DNA of 22,768 nucleotides. Origin: JABWBR01 sp036741235 (GTDB taxonomy: Bacteria > Bacteroidota > Bacteroidia > Chitinophagales > Saprospiraceae). The notes under the pieces are model-generated. The model did no database searches. It was not told where the DNA came from and was given only the letters and a program-made list of their open reading frames with translations. The stretch lies in the NCBI GenBank assembly GCA_036741235.1, contig DAINSQ010000077.1:1-22768 (forward strand), written 5' to 3'. Position numbers and translations under genes: made by a program. Shown here piece by piece: positions 5,461 through 14,085 of this stretch. Each line of letters begins with the position of its first letter. Position 1 is the stretch's first letter.

Positions 5461-8400
5461 ATGACCATAAACCTTCTTATCATGCTAAAATTAACACGTT
5501 TAGCGATAACAATAGCTGCTTTTTTATGCAGTAATGCCATTATTGCACAGCTTCTGGTAGTAGACCCGCCGTTTCCCACCGCCAACGACCAGGTGACCAT
5601 CTATTTCGATGCCACCGAAGGCACGGGCGGGTTGGCCAACTGTAATTGCAATGTATACCTGCACACCGGTGTAATCACATCGGCAAGTACGGGGCCGTCC
5701 GACTGGAAATACGTCGTAACTACCTGGGGACAGGCCAACGCGGCCTGGCAGTTGACCCCTGTGCCCGGCCAACCCAATGTGTACAGCTATGTGATCGGAC
5801 CCTCGATACGCCAGTATTACGGCGTTCCTCAAGGCGAAACCATCCTCAAACTGGCCTTTGTATTCCGCAATGCCACAGGAACACTGGAAGGCAAAGGCCC
5901 GGGCGGTACCGACATATTCTACGATGTATACCCTGAAAATCTGGAATTGACGGTCAATCTCACCAGTCCCGCAGCCAACAATTTTGACATCGCATTGGGC
6001 GAAAATATCAACGTAAGCGCTGCCGCTTCGCAACCCAGCCAGTTTTTTATTTATAATAACAACCAACTGATACATCAATCTGCGACGGGATTATCGCAGC
6101 TGAATTACGATTTTCAGGTGTTGGACGAAGGATTTCACCTGGTAGACGTAATTGCGCAAAGCGGCCAGCAAAGCGACACGAGCAGTTTTTCGTACACAAG
6201 TCGCTATGAGGTCGACCTGCTGTCGCCTGCCAATCCGGTCGTGTTGACTTCGTTAGGTCAGAATATTCAGGTTAACGCCAACGCCCATATTGCCTCCAAT
6301 ATCAAAATATTCGACAACGGCGTGCAGATAGCCCAAACCCCCAACAGTGCTACGCTGAATCATCAGATCACGGTTAATACAGGGGGTACCCACGAAGTTG
6401 TCGTTGCCGCTGCTTACGGGGTCTATACCGACACCACCCGGTTTGTCTACGTCGTACCCGGCAATGTACCCCTGCAAGACCCCCCCGCAGTATACCCCGA
6501 CGGCATTACCCTGCTGGGCGATACCGGGTTGTTTTTACAGCTTTATGCCCCCAACAAGCAGGTAGTATTTGTTATTGGCGATTTCAACAACTGGCTGCCC
6601 GGCACGGCCTACCAAATGAACAAAGCGCTCGACGGAGCTACGTATTGGCTGGAAATTTCAGGGTTGACGCCGGGGCAAAGCTACGCCTTTCAATACCTGG
6701 TAGATGGCGCCATCCGCATTGCCGACCCCTATAGCACCGTTGTACTCGATCCACAGCACGATCCATTTATACCAGAAGAAACTTATCCTAACCTGCCTGA
6801 GTATCCCTATGGAAAAACCACAGGCATTGTAAGTCTGATACAACCCGGAGCGCCGCAATACGAGTGGCAGACTGATGATTTTGTTGCGCCGCCCAAGACC
6901 AAACTCGTCGTATACGAGTTATTGTTGCGCGACTTCATAGACCGCCACGACTATACCACGCTTATAGACACGCTCGACTACCTGGCCAACCTGGGCGTTT
7001 CGGCCATCGAGCTTATGCCTGTCAACGAATTTGAAGGCAATATCAGTTGGGGTTACAATCCCTCTTTCCACATGGCGCTCGACAAATACTACGGCCCCAT
7101 CAACGAGTTCAAGCGTTTCGTCGATGCCTGCCACGAACGCGGTATCGCCGTGATCCTCGACGTGGTATATAATCACCTTTTCAGTCAAAGCGCGCTGGCG
7201 CAGTTGTACTGGGATCCGGTCGCCTTCAAACCGGCGCTCGACAATCCCTGGCTCAACCGCGACCCACGCCACCCCTTCAACGTAGGATATGATATCAACC
7301 ACGAAAGTGCTGCCACCCGCAAATACATTGATCGGGTGATCACCTATTGGCTCACAGAATTCCGTATCGACGGTTTTCGCTTCGACTTATCCAAGGGATT
7401 TACCCAGAACCTGTCGACTAACGACTCCGGTATGAGCGCCTATGACGCTTCGCGCATCGCCATCCTGAAGCACTATGCCGACGTATCCTGGGCCGCCAAC
7501 CCCAACGCCTATGTCATCCTAGAGCATTTTGCCGCCGCTACGGAAGAAACCGAGCTCAATAACTATGGCAACGGCATGATGTTCTGGACCGGCGCCGGCC
7601 TCCACAACCAATACCTCGAGGCTTCAATGGGGTATGTGTCAAATCTGAACGGCGCTTCCTACAAATCGCGGGGCTGGACGCAACCCAACGTGGTTGCCTA
7701 CATGGAGAGCCATGACGAAGAGCGCATGATGTATAAAAACCTGAACTTCGGCAACTCCTCCGGCGGGTACAATGTGCGCAACATCCTCACCGGCATGAAA
7801 CGCGTAGAATTGGCCAGTGCACTCTTTTACCCTATACCCGGACCAAAGATGTTGTGGCAATTTGGCGAGCTGGGTTACGATTTTCCTATCAACTACTGCC
7901 CCAACGGCACTATTGACAATGGCTGCCGCACCGACCCCAAACCCATTCGTTGGGATTACAACCAAAGCCCTAACCGCCGCCGTATATACGACGTCATGCG
8001 CGCGCTCATCGAATTGAAAAAAACGCACGACGTATTCAGCACCTCCAACTTTATCATGAGTGTACAAAATATGGTCAAAACGATCCATTTATACGGCACG
8101 GAGATGGACGTAGTGGTGCTCGGCAACACCAATGTGATCACCGACAATGCGACGAATCCGTTTTTGCAAGGTGGATGGTGGTATGAATATTTCACCGGCG
8201 ACAGCCTGCTTGTTGCCGATCCAACAGCGCCGCTACCGCTGGCGCCGGGCGAATACCGCCTGTACACGACTACGCGTCTGTCGGCGCCGCCGGGCGGTTA
8301 TATCAGCGCTGATTACGAGCCGGTGACGAATTATTTTAGCGTGCAAATCACGCCCAACCCGAGTATTGGCGAGGCATTCATCCAGTTTACCCTGCCTGAA

Positions 8401-8586
8401 AGCAACTGGACGGAGGTGCAGGTTTTCGACCTGGCAGGCCGGGCCGTTGGAGCGCCTGTTCGGGAACGCTTGCAGGCCGGGCCCCATTCGCTGCCTTTGC
8501 CCCACGACCTGGCGCCCGGTATGTACCTGGTGCGGCTTAGCGCCGGCGGCAAGGCAGAGACAGCGAAATGGGTGATGAGGCAGTAA
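5461..8586 (+). CDS. Secreted GH13 alpha-amylase family enzyme with T9SS type A domain
   Basis: The predicted role is cleavage of alpha-glucans (starch, glycogen or related) outside the cell. Of 1041 residues, 1-30 are a signal peptide (cut near IIAQ). About 33-160 form a beta-rich module, and about 165-335 two Ig-like modules. About 345-430 look like a CBM48/E-set glucan-binding domain (VIGDFNNWLPG, YQYLVDG-type segment). About 480-860 are the GH13 barrel. The conserved GH13 regions are visible: DVVYNH (567-572), GFRFDLSKG with nucleophile D642, VILEHF with acid/base E688, and ESHDEER with D752. A short beta domain and a type A T9SS domain (about 957-1041; ITPNPSIGEAFIQF, LAPGMYLVRL) close the protein. 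ATG 5482 (residue 8) is an equally good start. Its last codon is one base from the convergent PIG-L gene. Exact substrate and product cannot be told from sequence. Confidence 0.93.
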   Translation: MTINLLIMLKLTRLAITIAAFLCSNAIIAQLLVVDPPFPTANDQVTIYFDATEGTGGLANCNCNVYLHTGVITSASTGPSDWKYVVTTWGQANAAWQLTPVPGQPNVYSYVIGPSIRQYYGVPQGETILKLAFVFRNATGTLEGKGPGGTDIFYDVYPENLELTVNLTSPAANNFDIALGENINVSAAASQPSQFFIYNNNQLIHQSATGLSQLNYDFQVLDEGFHLVDVIAQSGQQSDTSSFSYTSRYEVDLLSPANPVVLTSLGQNIQVNANAHIASNIKIFDNGVQIAQTPNSATLNHQITVNTGGTHEVVVAAAYGVYTDTTRFVYVVPGNVPLQDPPAVYPDGITLLGDTGLFLQLYAPNKQVVFVIGDFNNWLPGTAYQMNKALDGATYWLEISGLTPGQSYAFQYLVDGAIRIADPYSTVVLDPQHDPFIPEETYPNLPEYPYGKTTGIVSLIQPGAPQYEWQTDDFVAPPKTKLVVYELLLRDFIDRHDYTTLIDTLDYLANLGVSAIELMPVNEFEGNISWGYNPSFHMALDKYYGPINEFKRFVDACHERGIAVILDVVYNHLFSQSALAQLYWDPVAFKPALDNPWLNRDPRHPFNVGYDINHESAATRKYIDRVITYWLTEFRIDGFRFDLSKGFTQNLSTNDSGMSAYDASRIAILKHYADVSWAANPNAYVILEHFAAATEETELNNYGNGMMFWTGAGLHNQYLEASMGYVSNLNGASYKSRGWTQPNVVAYMESHDEERMMYKNLNFGNSSGGYNVRNILTGMKRVELASALFYPIPGPKMLWQFGELGYDFPINYCPNGTIDNGCRTDPKPIRWDYNQSPNRRRIYDVMRALIELKKTHDVFSTSNFIMSVQNMVKTIHLYGTEMDVVVLGNTNVITDNATNPFLQGGWWYEYFTGDSLLVADPTAPLPLAPGEYRLYTTTRLSAPPGGYISADYEPVTNYFSVQITPNPSIGEAFIQFTLPESNWTEVQVFDLAGRAVGAPVRERLQAGPHSLPLPHDLAPGMYLVRLSAGGKAETAKWVMRQ

Positions 8587-8587
8587 A

Positions 8588-11098
8588 TTACGACTTCTGT
8601 TTGCCGACTGCGATCAAATTGGCGAACAGACGATAAGCGCCAGGTACGCCGGAGGGCAGCTCACGAAACCAGGAATACCCTGTGTATATAAAGTGGCCCT
8701 CCCCGTACTTGGCGATCAGCAATCCGCCGTCTTTTGGCGTTTCGCCGGGGTCGTTGCACGACAAGATAGCCTGGTATTTGCCGTCCCATTCATTGGGGAA
8801 ATACAGCCCGCGTTCCTGTACCCAGCCTTCAAAGTCCTTGGCCGTTATTTTATTGGGATAATTCAGCACCTGGTGGTCGGGGCGCAGGAAACGCACCTCG
8901 CTGTCCTCCACCGTCACCCGGTCGCGCGATAACTTGAGCGGATAGGGGACGATATCTTCCAGCGGCATCACCAGTTCAAAATTGGTATTGTATTGCACGA
9001 TCAGCGTACCGCCGTTGCGGGCATAATCCAGTAGTTTGGCCTGGTGGAACTTCAGTCGCTCCACGGTGTTATAGGCCCTTACGCCCATGATCACCGCATC
9101 AAACTGGCGCAATTGTTCGGGGGTAATATCGCGGTCTTCCAACACCGTCACTTCATAGCCAATTTGGCGCAGGCTGGCGGGAATCTGGTCGCCGGCGCCC
9201 ATGATATAACCGATCTTGTCGCCGGCGCGTTGCAGGTCGATTTTCACTACGCGGGCTTCTGATTCGCGCAGCACGGTCTGGGCGGGAATGTGGTCATACC
9301 CCGTAACGTAAATTTCTTTGGCGTATACCTGTCCGTTAACCTTCACCTGCGGTTGTATAAAAGCGTCGCTTTCTTCTTTTGGGGGGTAGAGCAGGAAATT
9401 CACCGTTTTTTCCTCACCCTTTAATTTGAGGGAAAAAGATTGTTCCTGCGGTTCCATTTTCCAGCCTTTAGGCAATTGGAGGGAGGCTGTTCCGTCTATA
9501 TTGGCTGCACCAGATTTGAGCACCAGCGAAACGGTTTGCGGTTCTTTATTGGCAAAAACGTACACCTTTTCCGCCATATTGGCATACACCGGGGGCGTCA
9601 CTTCAAATGGCCGGTATACTTCGCCTTTAACCGAATCTTCGCGTTTGTGGCTCACCTCTACTTCGTAATCGATGGGTTCGCCGGCGATAACCATTGAAAA
9701 GCGCACTTTAAAGATCCGCGGCGTTTCGGGTAAACCGCGCAGGGTCTGGTCTTCTACATTATACATACCCAGCGGCCAACGGGTATTGAGCCAGTAGGCG
9801 TTGGAGAATGGCATATTGGCAGGCAGGGTAATTTGCTTATTCCACCTGTAGCTGGTATTTTCCTCAAGGGCAAGCGACAGCGTCGAGTCAATCGCCATAG
9901 GGAAGTATGTTACCGATTTCAGTTCAATAGGTTTATTACAGCGCGAAATAGCTTCTACTGCCAGGCTGATCGTTTCGCCGGGCGTAGCCGAATAATCGGA
10001 GGCAATGGCTTCAAGGAAAAGTCCTGCGCAAGCCTTGACTAACTGGCCGGCCTCTTCGAGTTTGGTATTGCGCCAGTAGCCTTCGGGTAGCGCTTTGATC
10101 ATTCGGTAGACCTTCACCAGGTCGTTCAGGCTTGCGGAAGGGTCATTGTGATTAAAATTGCGGTCGATTTCCTGGAGGAGAACCCCTATAGCGGCGCCGC
10201 CTTCCACGCGCGACCAGGTCGTATTGATACCTTCGAACAGATTGGTTTTATTGGCAGGCATATTGCCTTTCAGCAATTCGAGGTACTCCATTTCCTGTCC
10301 GCGGGTGCCGATAGAGCCGAAGCCCTGGCTTTTGTGCATACTGCGGCTTTCGGCGGCGATTTCGGGGTTTGATTTACCCTTTACCGGATAATATACGCCG
10401 GCGTCGACGGCGGCCATAGCCGATTTGTCGGCTTGTTCGAATTTTTCGCGGCTGCCGAAAAACCACCACGAGGTATTAAAAAACAACCTTTGGGGTTGCC
10501 AGGGTTTTACATACTTCAGTTGATCGGCATAAGCTTTTGGGTCGGCGCTGAGGTCAAAAGCTTCGAACGACAACATAGCAGAAGCGGTATGATGGCCGTG
10601 GGTGCGCCCCGGCGAGCGGTGGTCGAAGCGGTTGATGATAATATCGGGTTGCCAGCGGCGGATAGCCCAGACTACATCCGAGAGCACCTCATCGCGGTTC
10701 CAGATTTGGAGTGTTTCGTCGGGATGTTTGGAAAACCCGAAATCATTGGCGCGGCTAAAAAACTGCTTGCCGCCGTCAATGCGGCGGGCGGCGAGCAATT
10801 CCTGGGTGCGGATAACGCCCAGCAATTCTTCTATTTCGGGGCCTACGAGGTTTTGCCCACCGTCGCCGCGGGTTAGCGACAGGTAGGCGACGTTGGCTTT
10901 CACATCATTGGCCAGGAAAGAGATGAGCCGGGTATTTTCATCGTCGGGGTGAGCGGCCACATAAAGGGCCGAGCCCAGAAAATTCAATTTTTTTATGCCG
11001 TCGTGGATATCGCCGGAATTCCAGCGGCGCGGCGCCTGGCTCCAAACGGTTTGCAGGGTCAGCAGGGTCAATACGAGCAGGGTGATCTTTTTCAACAT
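8588..11098 (-). CDS. Secreted PIG-L/LmbE-type deacetylase with NEW3-like and C-terminal glutaminase-fold domains
   Basis: The PIG-L family are zinc hydrolases that remove acetyl groups from N-acetylglucosamine-type sugars; the substrate of this large secreted branch is unknown. The 836-residue product begins with a signal peptide (cut near TVWS|QAP). The PIG-L domain (about 38-190) shows AHPDDE (49-54) and HGHHTAS (167-173), which supply the metal ligands H50, D53 and a histidine of the second motif. The central part is mostly beta, with a NEW3-like segment at about 485-610 (VYVFANKEPQTVSLVL, LPKGWKMEP). Residues about 625-836 (GYIMGAGDQIPASL, FDAVIMGVRAYNT, GGTLIVQYNTN) resemble a ThuA/class I glutaminase-like fold. 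No sorting domain is present, so a periplasmic or outer-membrane-associated place is likely. It has its own probable promoter and ends one base from the amylase stop. Confidence 0.88.
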   Translation of the reverse strand: MLKKITLLVLTLLTLQTVWSQAPRRWNSGDIHDGIKKLNFLGSALYVAAHPDDENTRLISFLANDVKANVAYLSLTRGDGGQNLVGPEIEELLGVIRTQELLAARRIDGGKQFFSRANDFGFSKHPDETLQIWNRDEVLSDVVWAIRRWQPDIIINRFDHRSPGRTHGHHTASAMLSFEAFDLSADPKAYADQLKYVKPWQPQRLFFNTSWWFFGSREKFEQADKSAMAAVDAGVYYPVKGKSNPEIAAESRSMHKSQGFGSIGTRGQEMEYLELLKGNMPANKTNLFEGINTTWSRVEGGAAIGVLLQEIDRNFNHNDPSASLNDLVKVYRMIKALPEGYWRNTKLEEAGQLVKACAGLFLEAIASDYSATPGETISLAVEAISRCNKPIELKSVTYFPMAIDSTLSLALEENTSYRWNKQITLPANMPFSNAYWLNTRWPLGMYNVEDQTLRGLPETPRIFKVRFSMVIAGEPIDYEVEVSHKREDSVKGEVYRPFEVTPPVYANMAEKVYVFANKEPQTVSLVLKSGAANIDGTASLQLPKGWKMEPQEQSFSLKLKGEEKTVNFLLYPPKEESDAFIQPQVKVNGQVYAKEIYVTGYDHIPAQTVLRESEARVVKIDLQRAGDKIGYIMGAGDQIPASLRQIGYEVTVLEDRDITPEQLRQFDAVIMGVRAYNTVERLKFHQAKLLDYARNGGTLIVQYNTNFELVMPLEDIVPYPLKLSRDRVTVEDSEVRFLRPDHQVLNYPNKITAKDFEGWVQERGLYFPNEWDGKYQAILSCNDPGETPKDGGLLIAKYGEGHFIYTGYSWFRELPSGVPGAYRLFANLIAVGKQKS

Positions 11099-11143
11099 AA
11101 AACAGAAAAATTATCGTGTGCGTAAAATGATTTTGCGAGCCCC

Positions 11144-11175
11144 CAAAAATAGGGCGCAAAATGCACAAATTCAAG
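11144..11175 (-). promoter_or_regulatory. Candidate promoter of the PIG-L deacetylase gene
   Basis: On the minus strand CTTG (11172-11175) is followed after 20 nt by TATTTTTG (11144-11151). This is close to the Bacteroidota consensus TTTG-N17-23-TAnnTTTG, and it lies about 45 nt before the ATG. The -33 part abuts the stop codon of the upstream gene, suggesting separate transcription of the two. Confidence 0.5.
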
Positions 11176-11763
11176 CTATAAAGATTTGATGTCGGCCACG
11201 GCGAGTTTGTTATATTCCTCTACAACTTTAAGCAAGTCTTTGAACTGATAACCTTTCCGACCAATTTTGGCTGCCAGTTCAGGCGCGTTTTTTTCCACCA
11301 GGCGGCGGAATTTGCGTTTAAAACTCATTTTATTGAGGCGGTACACAGGCCTTCCTTCTGTTTCAATCCAGTATTCTTCCAGCTTGACGGTTGTCTGCTC
11401 AAACAGGTCGCCGCTGAGTTGTATGACCGTTTTTTCTTCAGGCGCCTGGTAGAGTTTCATTTTTTCTCCATGATACAACACACGCAAAAAGGCCCAGCCT
11501 TCCCGGTGCATTTTGCTGAGATACAATTGCTTTTGGTTGTTTTTTTCAAAAACAAAACCTTTTACCAGTGCGGGATGAATATTATATTCGGTGCCAAAAT
11601 CGTTAATGAAAACGACGTTGCTGGTTTTTTCGGCATAAAATATCACGCCGATGCGCCCCGTCAGCCGATGGCCGTTTTTAGTGATGAGGTAGCCCTCAAA
11701 GGTTTCTGCGCCGGCAACTCCGTGTGCAAGCAGGACGATGAGCAGGGTGTACAATCGCTTCAT
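11176..11763 (-). CDS. Secreted protein of unknown function
   Basis: I do not recognise the family. From the ATG at 11763 the product has 195 residues. A signal peptide (MKRLYTLLIVLLAHGVAGA, cut before ETFEG) comes first. A beta-rich stretch follows (EGYLITKNGHRLTGRIG, VFINDFGTEYNIHPALVKGF). The C-terminus is basic and helical (FKRKFRRLVEKNAPELAAKIG). The opening looks like small periplasmic or outer-membrane-associated Bacteroidota proteins that begin with a short repeated EG-Y/I strand pattern. A GTG six codons upstream is also in frame, but the ATG starts the signal peptide directly. It lies 77 bp upstream of the PIG-L gene on the same strand, with a probable promoter between them, so functional linkage is uncertain. 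Confidence 0.8.
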   Translation of the reverse strand: MKRLYTLLIVLLAHGVAGAETFEGYLITKNGHRLTGRIGVIFYAEKTSNVVFINDFGTEYNIHPALVKGFVFEKNNQKQLYLSKMHREGWAFLRVLYHGEKMKLYQAPEEKTVIQLSGDLFEQTTVKLEEYWIETEGRPVYRLNKMSFKRKFRRLVEKNAPELAAKIGRKGYQFKDLLKVVEEYNKLAVADIKSL

Positions 11764-11850
11764 AGGCTGATAGTTGTGCACATGAAAGATAGGGGGAATG
11801 CTGGGGTTTTACAAATTTTTGTTCTCTGAAATGTTGTCAAAACCACGACC

Positions 11851-11871
11851 TGAAACCTACAACTTACAACC
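11851..11871 (+). repeat. Intergenic ACAACC-rich repeat, copy upstream of the response regulator
   Basis: The block reads TGAAACC, TACAACT, TACAACC and ends 14 nt before the ATG of the response regulator. It matches the block at 507-527 at 17 of 21 bases with only C/T differences. Being this close to the start, it must lie in the leader of the mRNA or in the promoter. Confidence 0.5.
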
Positions 11872-11885
11872 TAACTAACCACCCA

Positions 11886-12587
11886 ATGGCTAAACAACAC
11901 ATCATGCTGGTAGACGACGACCGGGCTTTTAGCGCGTTGACCCAGGAATATCTCGAATCAAAAGGCGTAAGGGTTACTTTGTTGCATAACGCCGAAGAGG
12001 CCTGGAAGGTTTTCAGGACGCAATCTTTCCACATGTGCATTTTGGATGTGAAAATGCCGATCAAAAACGGGTTTGACCTTGCCCGCGATATCAGGTCGAT
12101 TAACCCTGACGTCCCTATCATATTCCTCACCGGCGTCACCGAAAGAGAAAGCCGCCTGGAGGGTTTTCACCTTGGCGCCGACGATTACGTGACCAAACCC
12201 TTCAGTATGGAGGAGTTGTGGTTGCGCATACTGGCTATTTTCAGACGCATGGGCACATCCGAAGCTCAACTGCGACAACGGGAGTCGCGAGTGTTTTATA
12301 TAGGGCGCTATCAGTTTACGCCCCACACCCGGGAACTTAGCTTCGACGGCGGTACTCCCGTCAAAATGACGGCTATTGAAGCTCGCCTGTTGGATTACTT
12401 CTGCCAATCACCTGACGGCTTGATCGAACGAAGCGCCGCCCTGCGCCGTATTTGGCAGGACGATGACTACCTCCGCGGGCGTAGCCTCAATGTCTACGTC
12501 AGCAAATTGCGACAATACCTGCGCGACGATCCCCGCATTGAAATTCTCAACGTTCACGGTGAAGGGTATCAATTGATAATGCCTTAA
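11886..12587 (+). CDS. OmpR-family response regulator
   Basis: The product is a phosphorylation-controlled DNA-binding regulator of 233 residues. The receiver domain (about 4-120) has the acidic pocket D10/D11/D12, the phosphoacceptor D54 (CILDVKMP), T82 and K104 (VTKPF), so all switch residues are present. The OmpR-type winged helix (about 133-232) shows MTAIEARLLDYF, the recognition-helix region SLNVYVSKLRQYL and the wing ILNVHGEGYQL. No histidine kinase gene lies in the window, so it is an orphan here. A TPR membrane protein gene follows after 75 bp on the same strand and may be co-transcribed. The targets are unknown. Confidence 0.93.
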   Translation: MAKQHIMLVDDDRAFSALTQEYLESKGVRVTLLHNAEEAWKVFRTQSFHMCILDVKMPIKNGFDLARDIRSINPDVPIIFLTGVTERESRLEGFHLGADDYVTKPFSMEELWLRILAIFRRMGTSEAQLRQRESRVFYIGRYQFTPHTRELSFDGGTPVKMTAIEARLLDYFCQSPDGLIERSAALRRIWQDDDYLRGRSLNVYVSKLRQYLRDDPRIEILNVHGEGYQLIMP

Positions 12588-12662
12588 TCAACATCTTTTT
12601 ATATTTTCGCCGCCAAGTCCATATGCGACTAGGTGCTGCGTTTCAATATTCAATTACAACTC

Positions 12663-13196
12663 ATGAAAAAAAATCATTTCAACTCATTTTTTGCCGATTC
12701 AAAGTTTATCCGGTATTTTTCATTTCGTCTGACGCCAGTCGCTTTTGTCGTTTTGGCGCTGGCCGTTGCGTTTTGTACTTCGGATAAAGACCTGTATAAG
12801 CGCTACCGCAAATTTCCGGAGGCAACGTTTACGCTCAACGGTTCTGAGGTTGAAAACAATCGGCTGAAAGACGCTGCGAAGTTATTTAACAGCGGTAAGT
12901 ACGATCAGGCGCTCACTGCGTTTACCAATTTTTTGCAAAACGACCAACCCAATAATATCGAGGTGCGCTATTACCTGGCGCTTTGCCAATTGGAACTCGG
13001 CAATACCGGTTATGCGCGTCAGGTGCTGACCAATTTCGCCGATAGCGGTTCCGATTTCGCCACTGACGCCAATTGGTTTCTGGCGCTCACCTACCTGCGC
13101 GAGGAGAATCATATGGCCTGCAAGCAACGCTTGGCGCTGATCCCCGTCGATAATAAACATTATAAGGATGCTCAGAAGTTGTTGAAGTCTTTGTAA
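12663..13196 (+). CDS. Membrane-anchored TPR protein
   Basis: The 177-residue product has a basic N-terminus, one hydrophobic helix (about 23-38, LTPVAFVVLALAVAFC), a short linker and about three TPR-like helical pairs (about 67-98, 101-130 and 135-170). These include the repeat-type segments AAKLFNSGKYDQALTAF and YYLALCQLELGNTGYA. The helix ends with cysteine 38, but the residues before it (VAF) do not make a proper lipobox, so a transmembrane anchor is likelier than a lipoprotein. Such proteins usually act as periplasmic or cytoplasmic protein-binding scaffolds. An in-frame GTG at 12633 would add ten residues; the ATG is preferred. It lies just downstream of the response regulator and converges on the six-helix membrane protein 15 bp away. 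No specific role can be assigned. Confidence 0.82.
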   Translation: MKKNHFNSFFADSKFIRYFSFRLTPVAFVVLALAVAFCTSDKDLYKRYRKFPEATFTLNGSEVENNRLKDAAKLFNSGKYDQALTAFTNFLQNDQPNNIEVRYYLALCQLELGNTGYARQVLTNFADSGSDFATDANWFLALTYLREENHMACKQRLALIPVDNKHYKDAQKLLKSL

Positions 13197-13211
13197 GATG
13201 ACAGGCAGGGG

Positions 13212-13919
13212 TTAAGCCTTTAGTCTTTCTGCTCCATTACCCAGTACTTCCAGCGCTCCTCGGCATTGGTAAATCATGCACAAGAGTTCGGCATACACTA
13301 CTACTTTTTGGGCGGAGGCTTGTAACAATAAAGCCTGCGGGGACGTCCACGACCTTGGCCCAAACAGCATGATGACGATTTGAATAGACAAAACAGCCCC
13401 AAAAACCAGAAATGCCGATGCGTATTTATTGGGATAGTAAGGTTCGGCGCTGATGGCCAATCCGTAAGTGATGCTCATCCCTAAAAATGCTATGAAACCG
13501 GCCCGAACAAAAAGGGTATGCCTGAAATAATTGACATCAAGCGGCGTTTGAGCTATGCCAATGTAGCACAACGCGGCTACTACCCCCGAAACGGCGGCTA
13601 AAACGGCCCAAAAACGGCCATCGTCAGTTTTGAACAAGGTGGGCAAACCAGCGAAAAAGACAGCCAGGAGTCCGCCAACTAATGTCAGGCTTCCGCCAAA
13701 ATACAGGTTGCTCATGGCGTTGGGCTCGTTGCTCCAACTCATCGTACGCCCCAGATCGCTGAAATAATTGTACAAAAAAGAATATCCCGCCGTGGACCTG
13801 TCGTGCAGGGTCCCTCCCGGATAATGCCACATCGCCACGCTGCTGAGTACAAAAAATTGTAAGGCCCCCAGCAGCCCCAGCCACACTGCATACCTCCTCC
13901 AATCTTTTCTTGTAGACAT
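13212..13919 (-). CDS. Six-helix integral membrane protein, DUF998-like
   Basis: The 235-residue product has six predicted transmembrane helices (about 11-30, 72-91, 103-124, 135-156, 165-187 and 198-218). The long loop after helix 1 contains YNYFSDLGRT, similar to the N-x-x-SDLG pattern of DUF998-type membrane proteins, whose function is unknown. The family call is by pattern memory only. The start codon abuts the large inverted repeat at 13920, so this gene's leader must include or follow that element. The upstream gene on the same strand is the giant adhesin, 166 bp away. Confidence 0.75.
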   Translation of the reverse strand: MSTRKDWRRYAVWLGLLGALQFFVLSSVAMWHYPGGTLHDRSTAGYSFLYNYFSDLGRTMSWSNEPNAMSNLYFGGSLTLVGGLLAVFFAGLPTLFKTDDGRFWAVLAAVSGVVAALCYIGIAQTPLDVNYFRHTLFVRAGFIAFLGMSITYGLAISAEPYYPNKYASAFLVFGAVLSIQIVIMLFGPRSWTSPQALLLQASAQKVVVYAELLCMIYQCRGALEVLGNGAERLKA

Positions 13920-14085
13920 GGTTGTCAGTTCTCTGTTATCGGTTGTCAGTTCTGGGTTGTGGGTTTTGTCGGTTGTCAGTTCGTTTATTAGGTTTATAAG
14001 TTTATAGGTTTATGAATTAAAGACTATTAACCAATAAACCGATAAATAAACAGATAACAGAGAACTGACAACCGACAACCGATTA
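13920..14085. repeat. Intergenic inverted-repeat element with triple direct repeat
   Basis: The 21 bases at 13920-13940 (GGTTGTCAGTTCTCTGTTATC without its last base is 20) are exactly complementary to 14053-14073. The block GGTTGTCAGTTC occurs three times directly (13920, 13941 and 13971). Inner A/T-rich stretches (13983-14010 and 14031-14051) are also roughly complementary (GTTTATT...GGTTTAT against ATAAACC...AATAAAC). The whole gap between the adhesin stop and the next start can therefore fold into a long hairpin. There is no U-tract, so a simple intrinsic terminator is not supported; a miniature mobile element or an mRNA-processing structure is possible. Confidence 0.75.
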
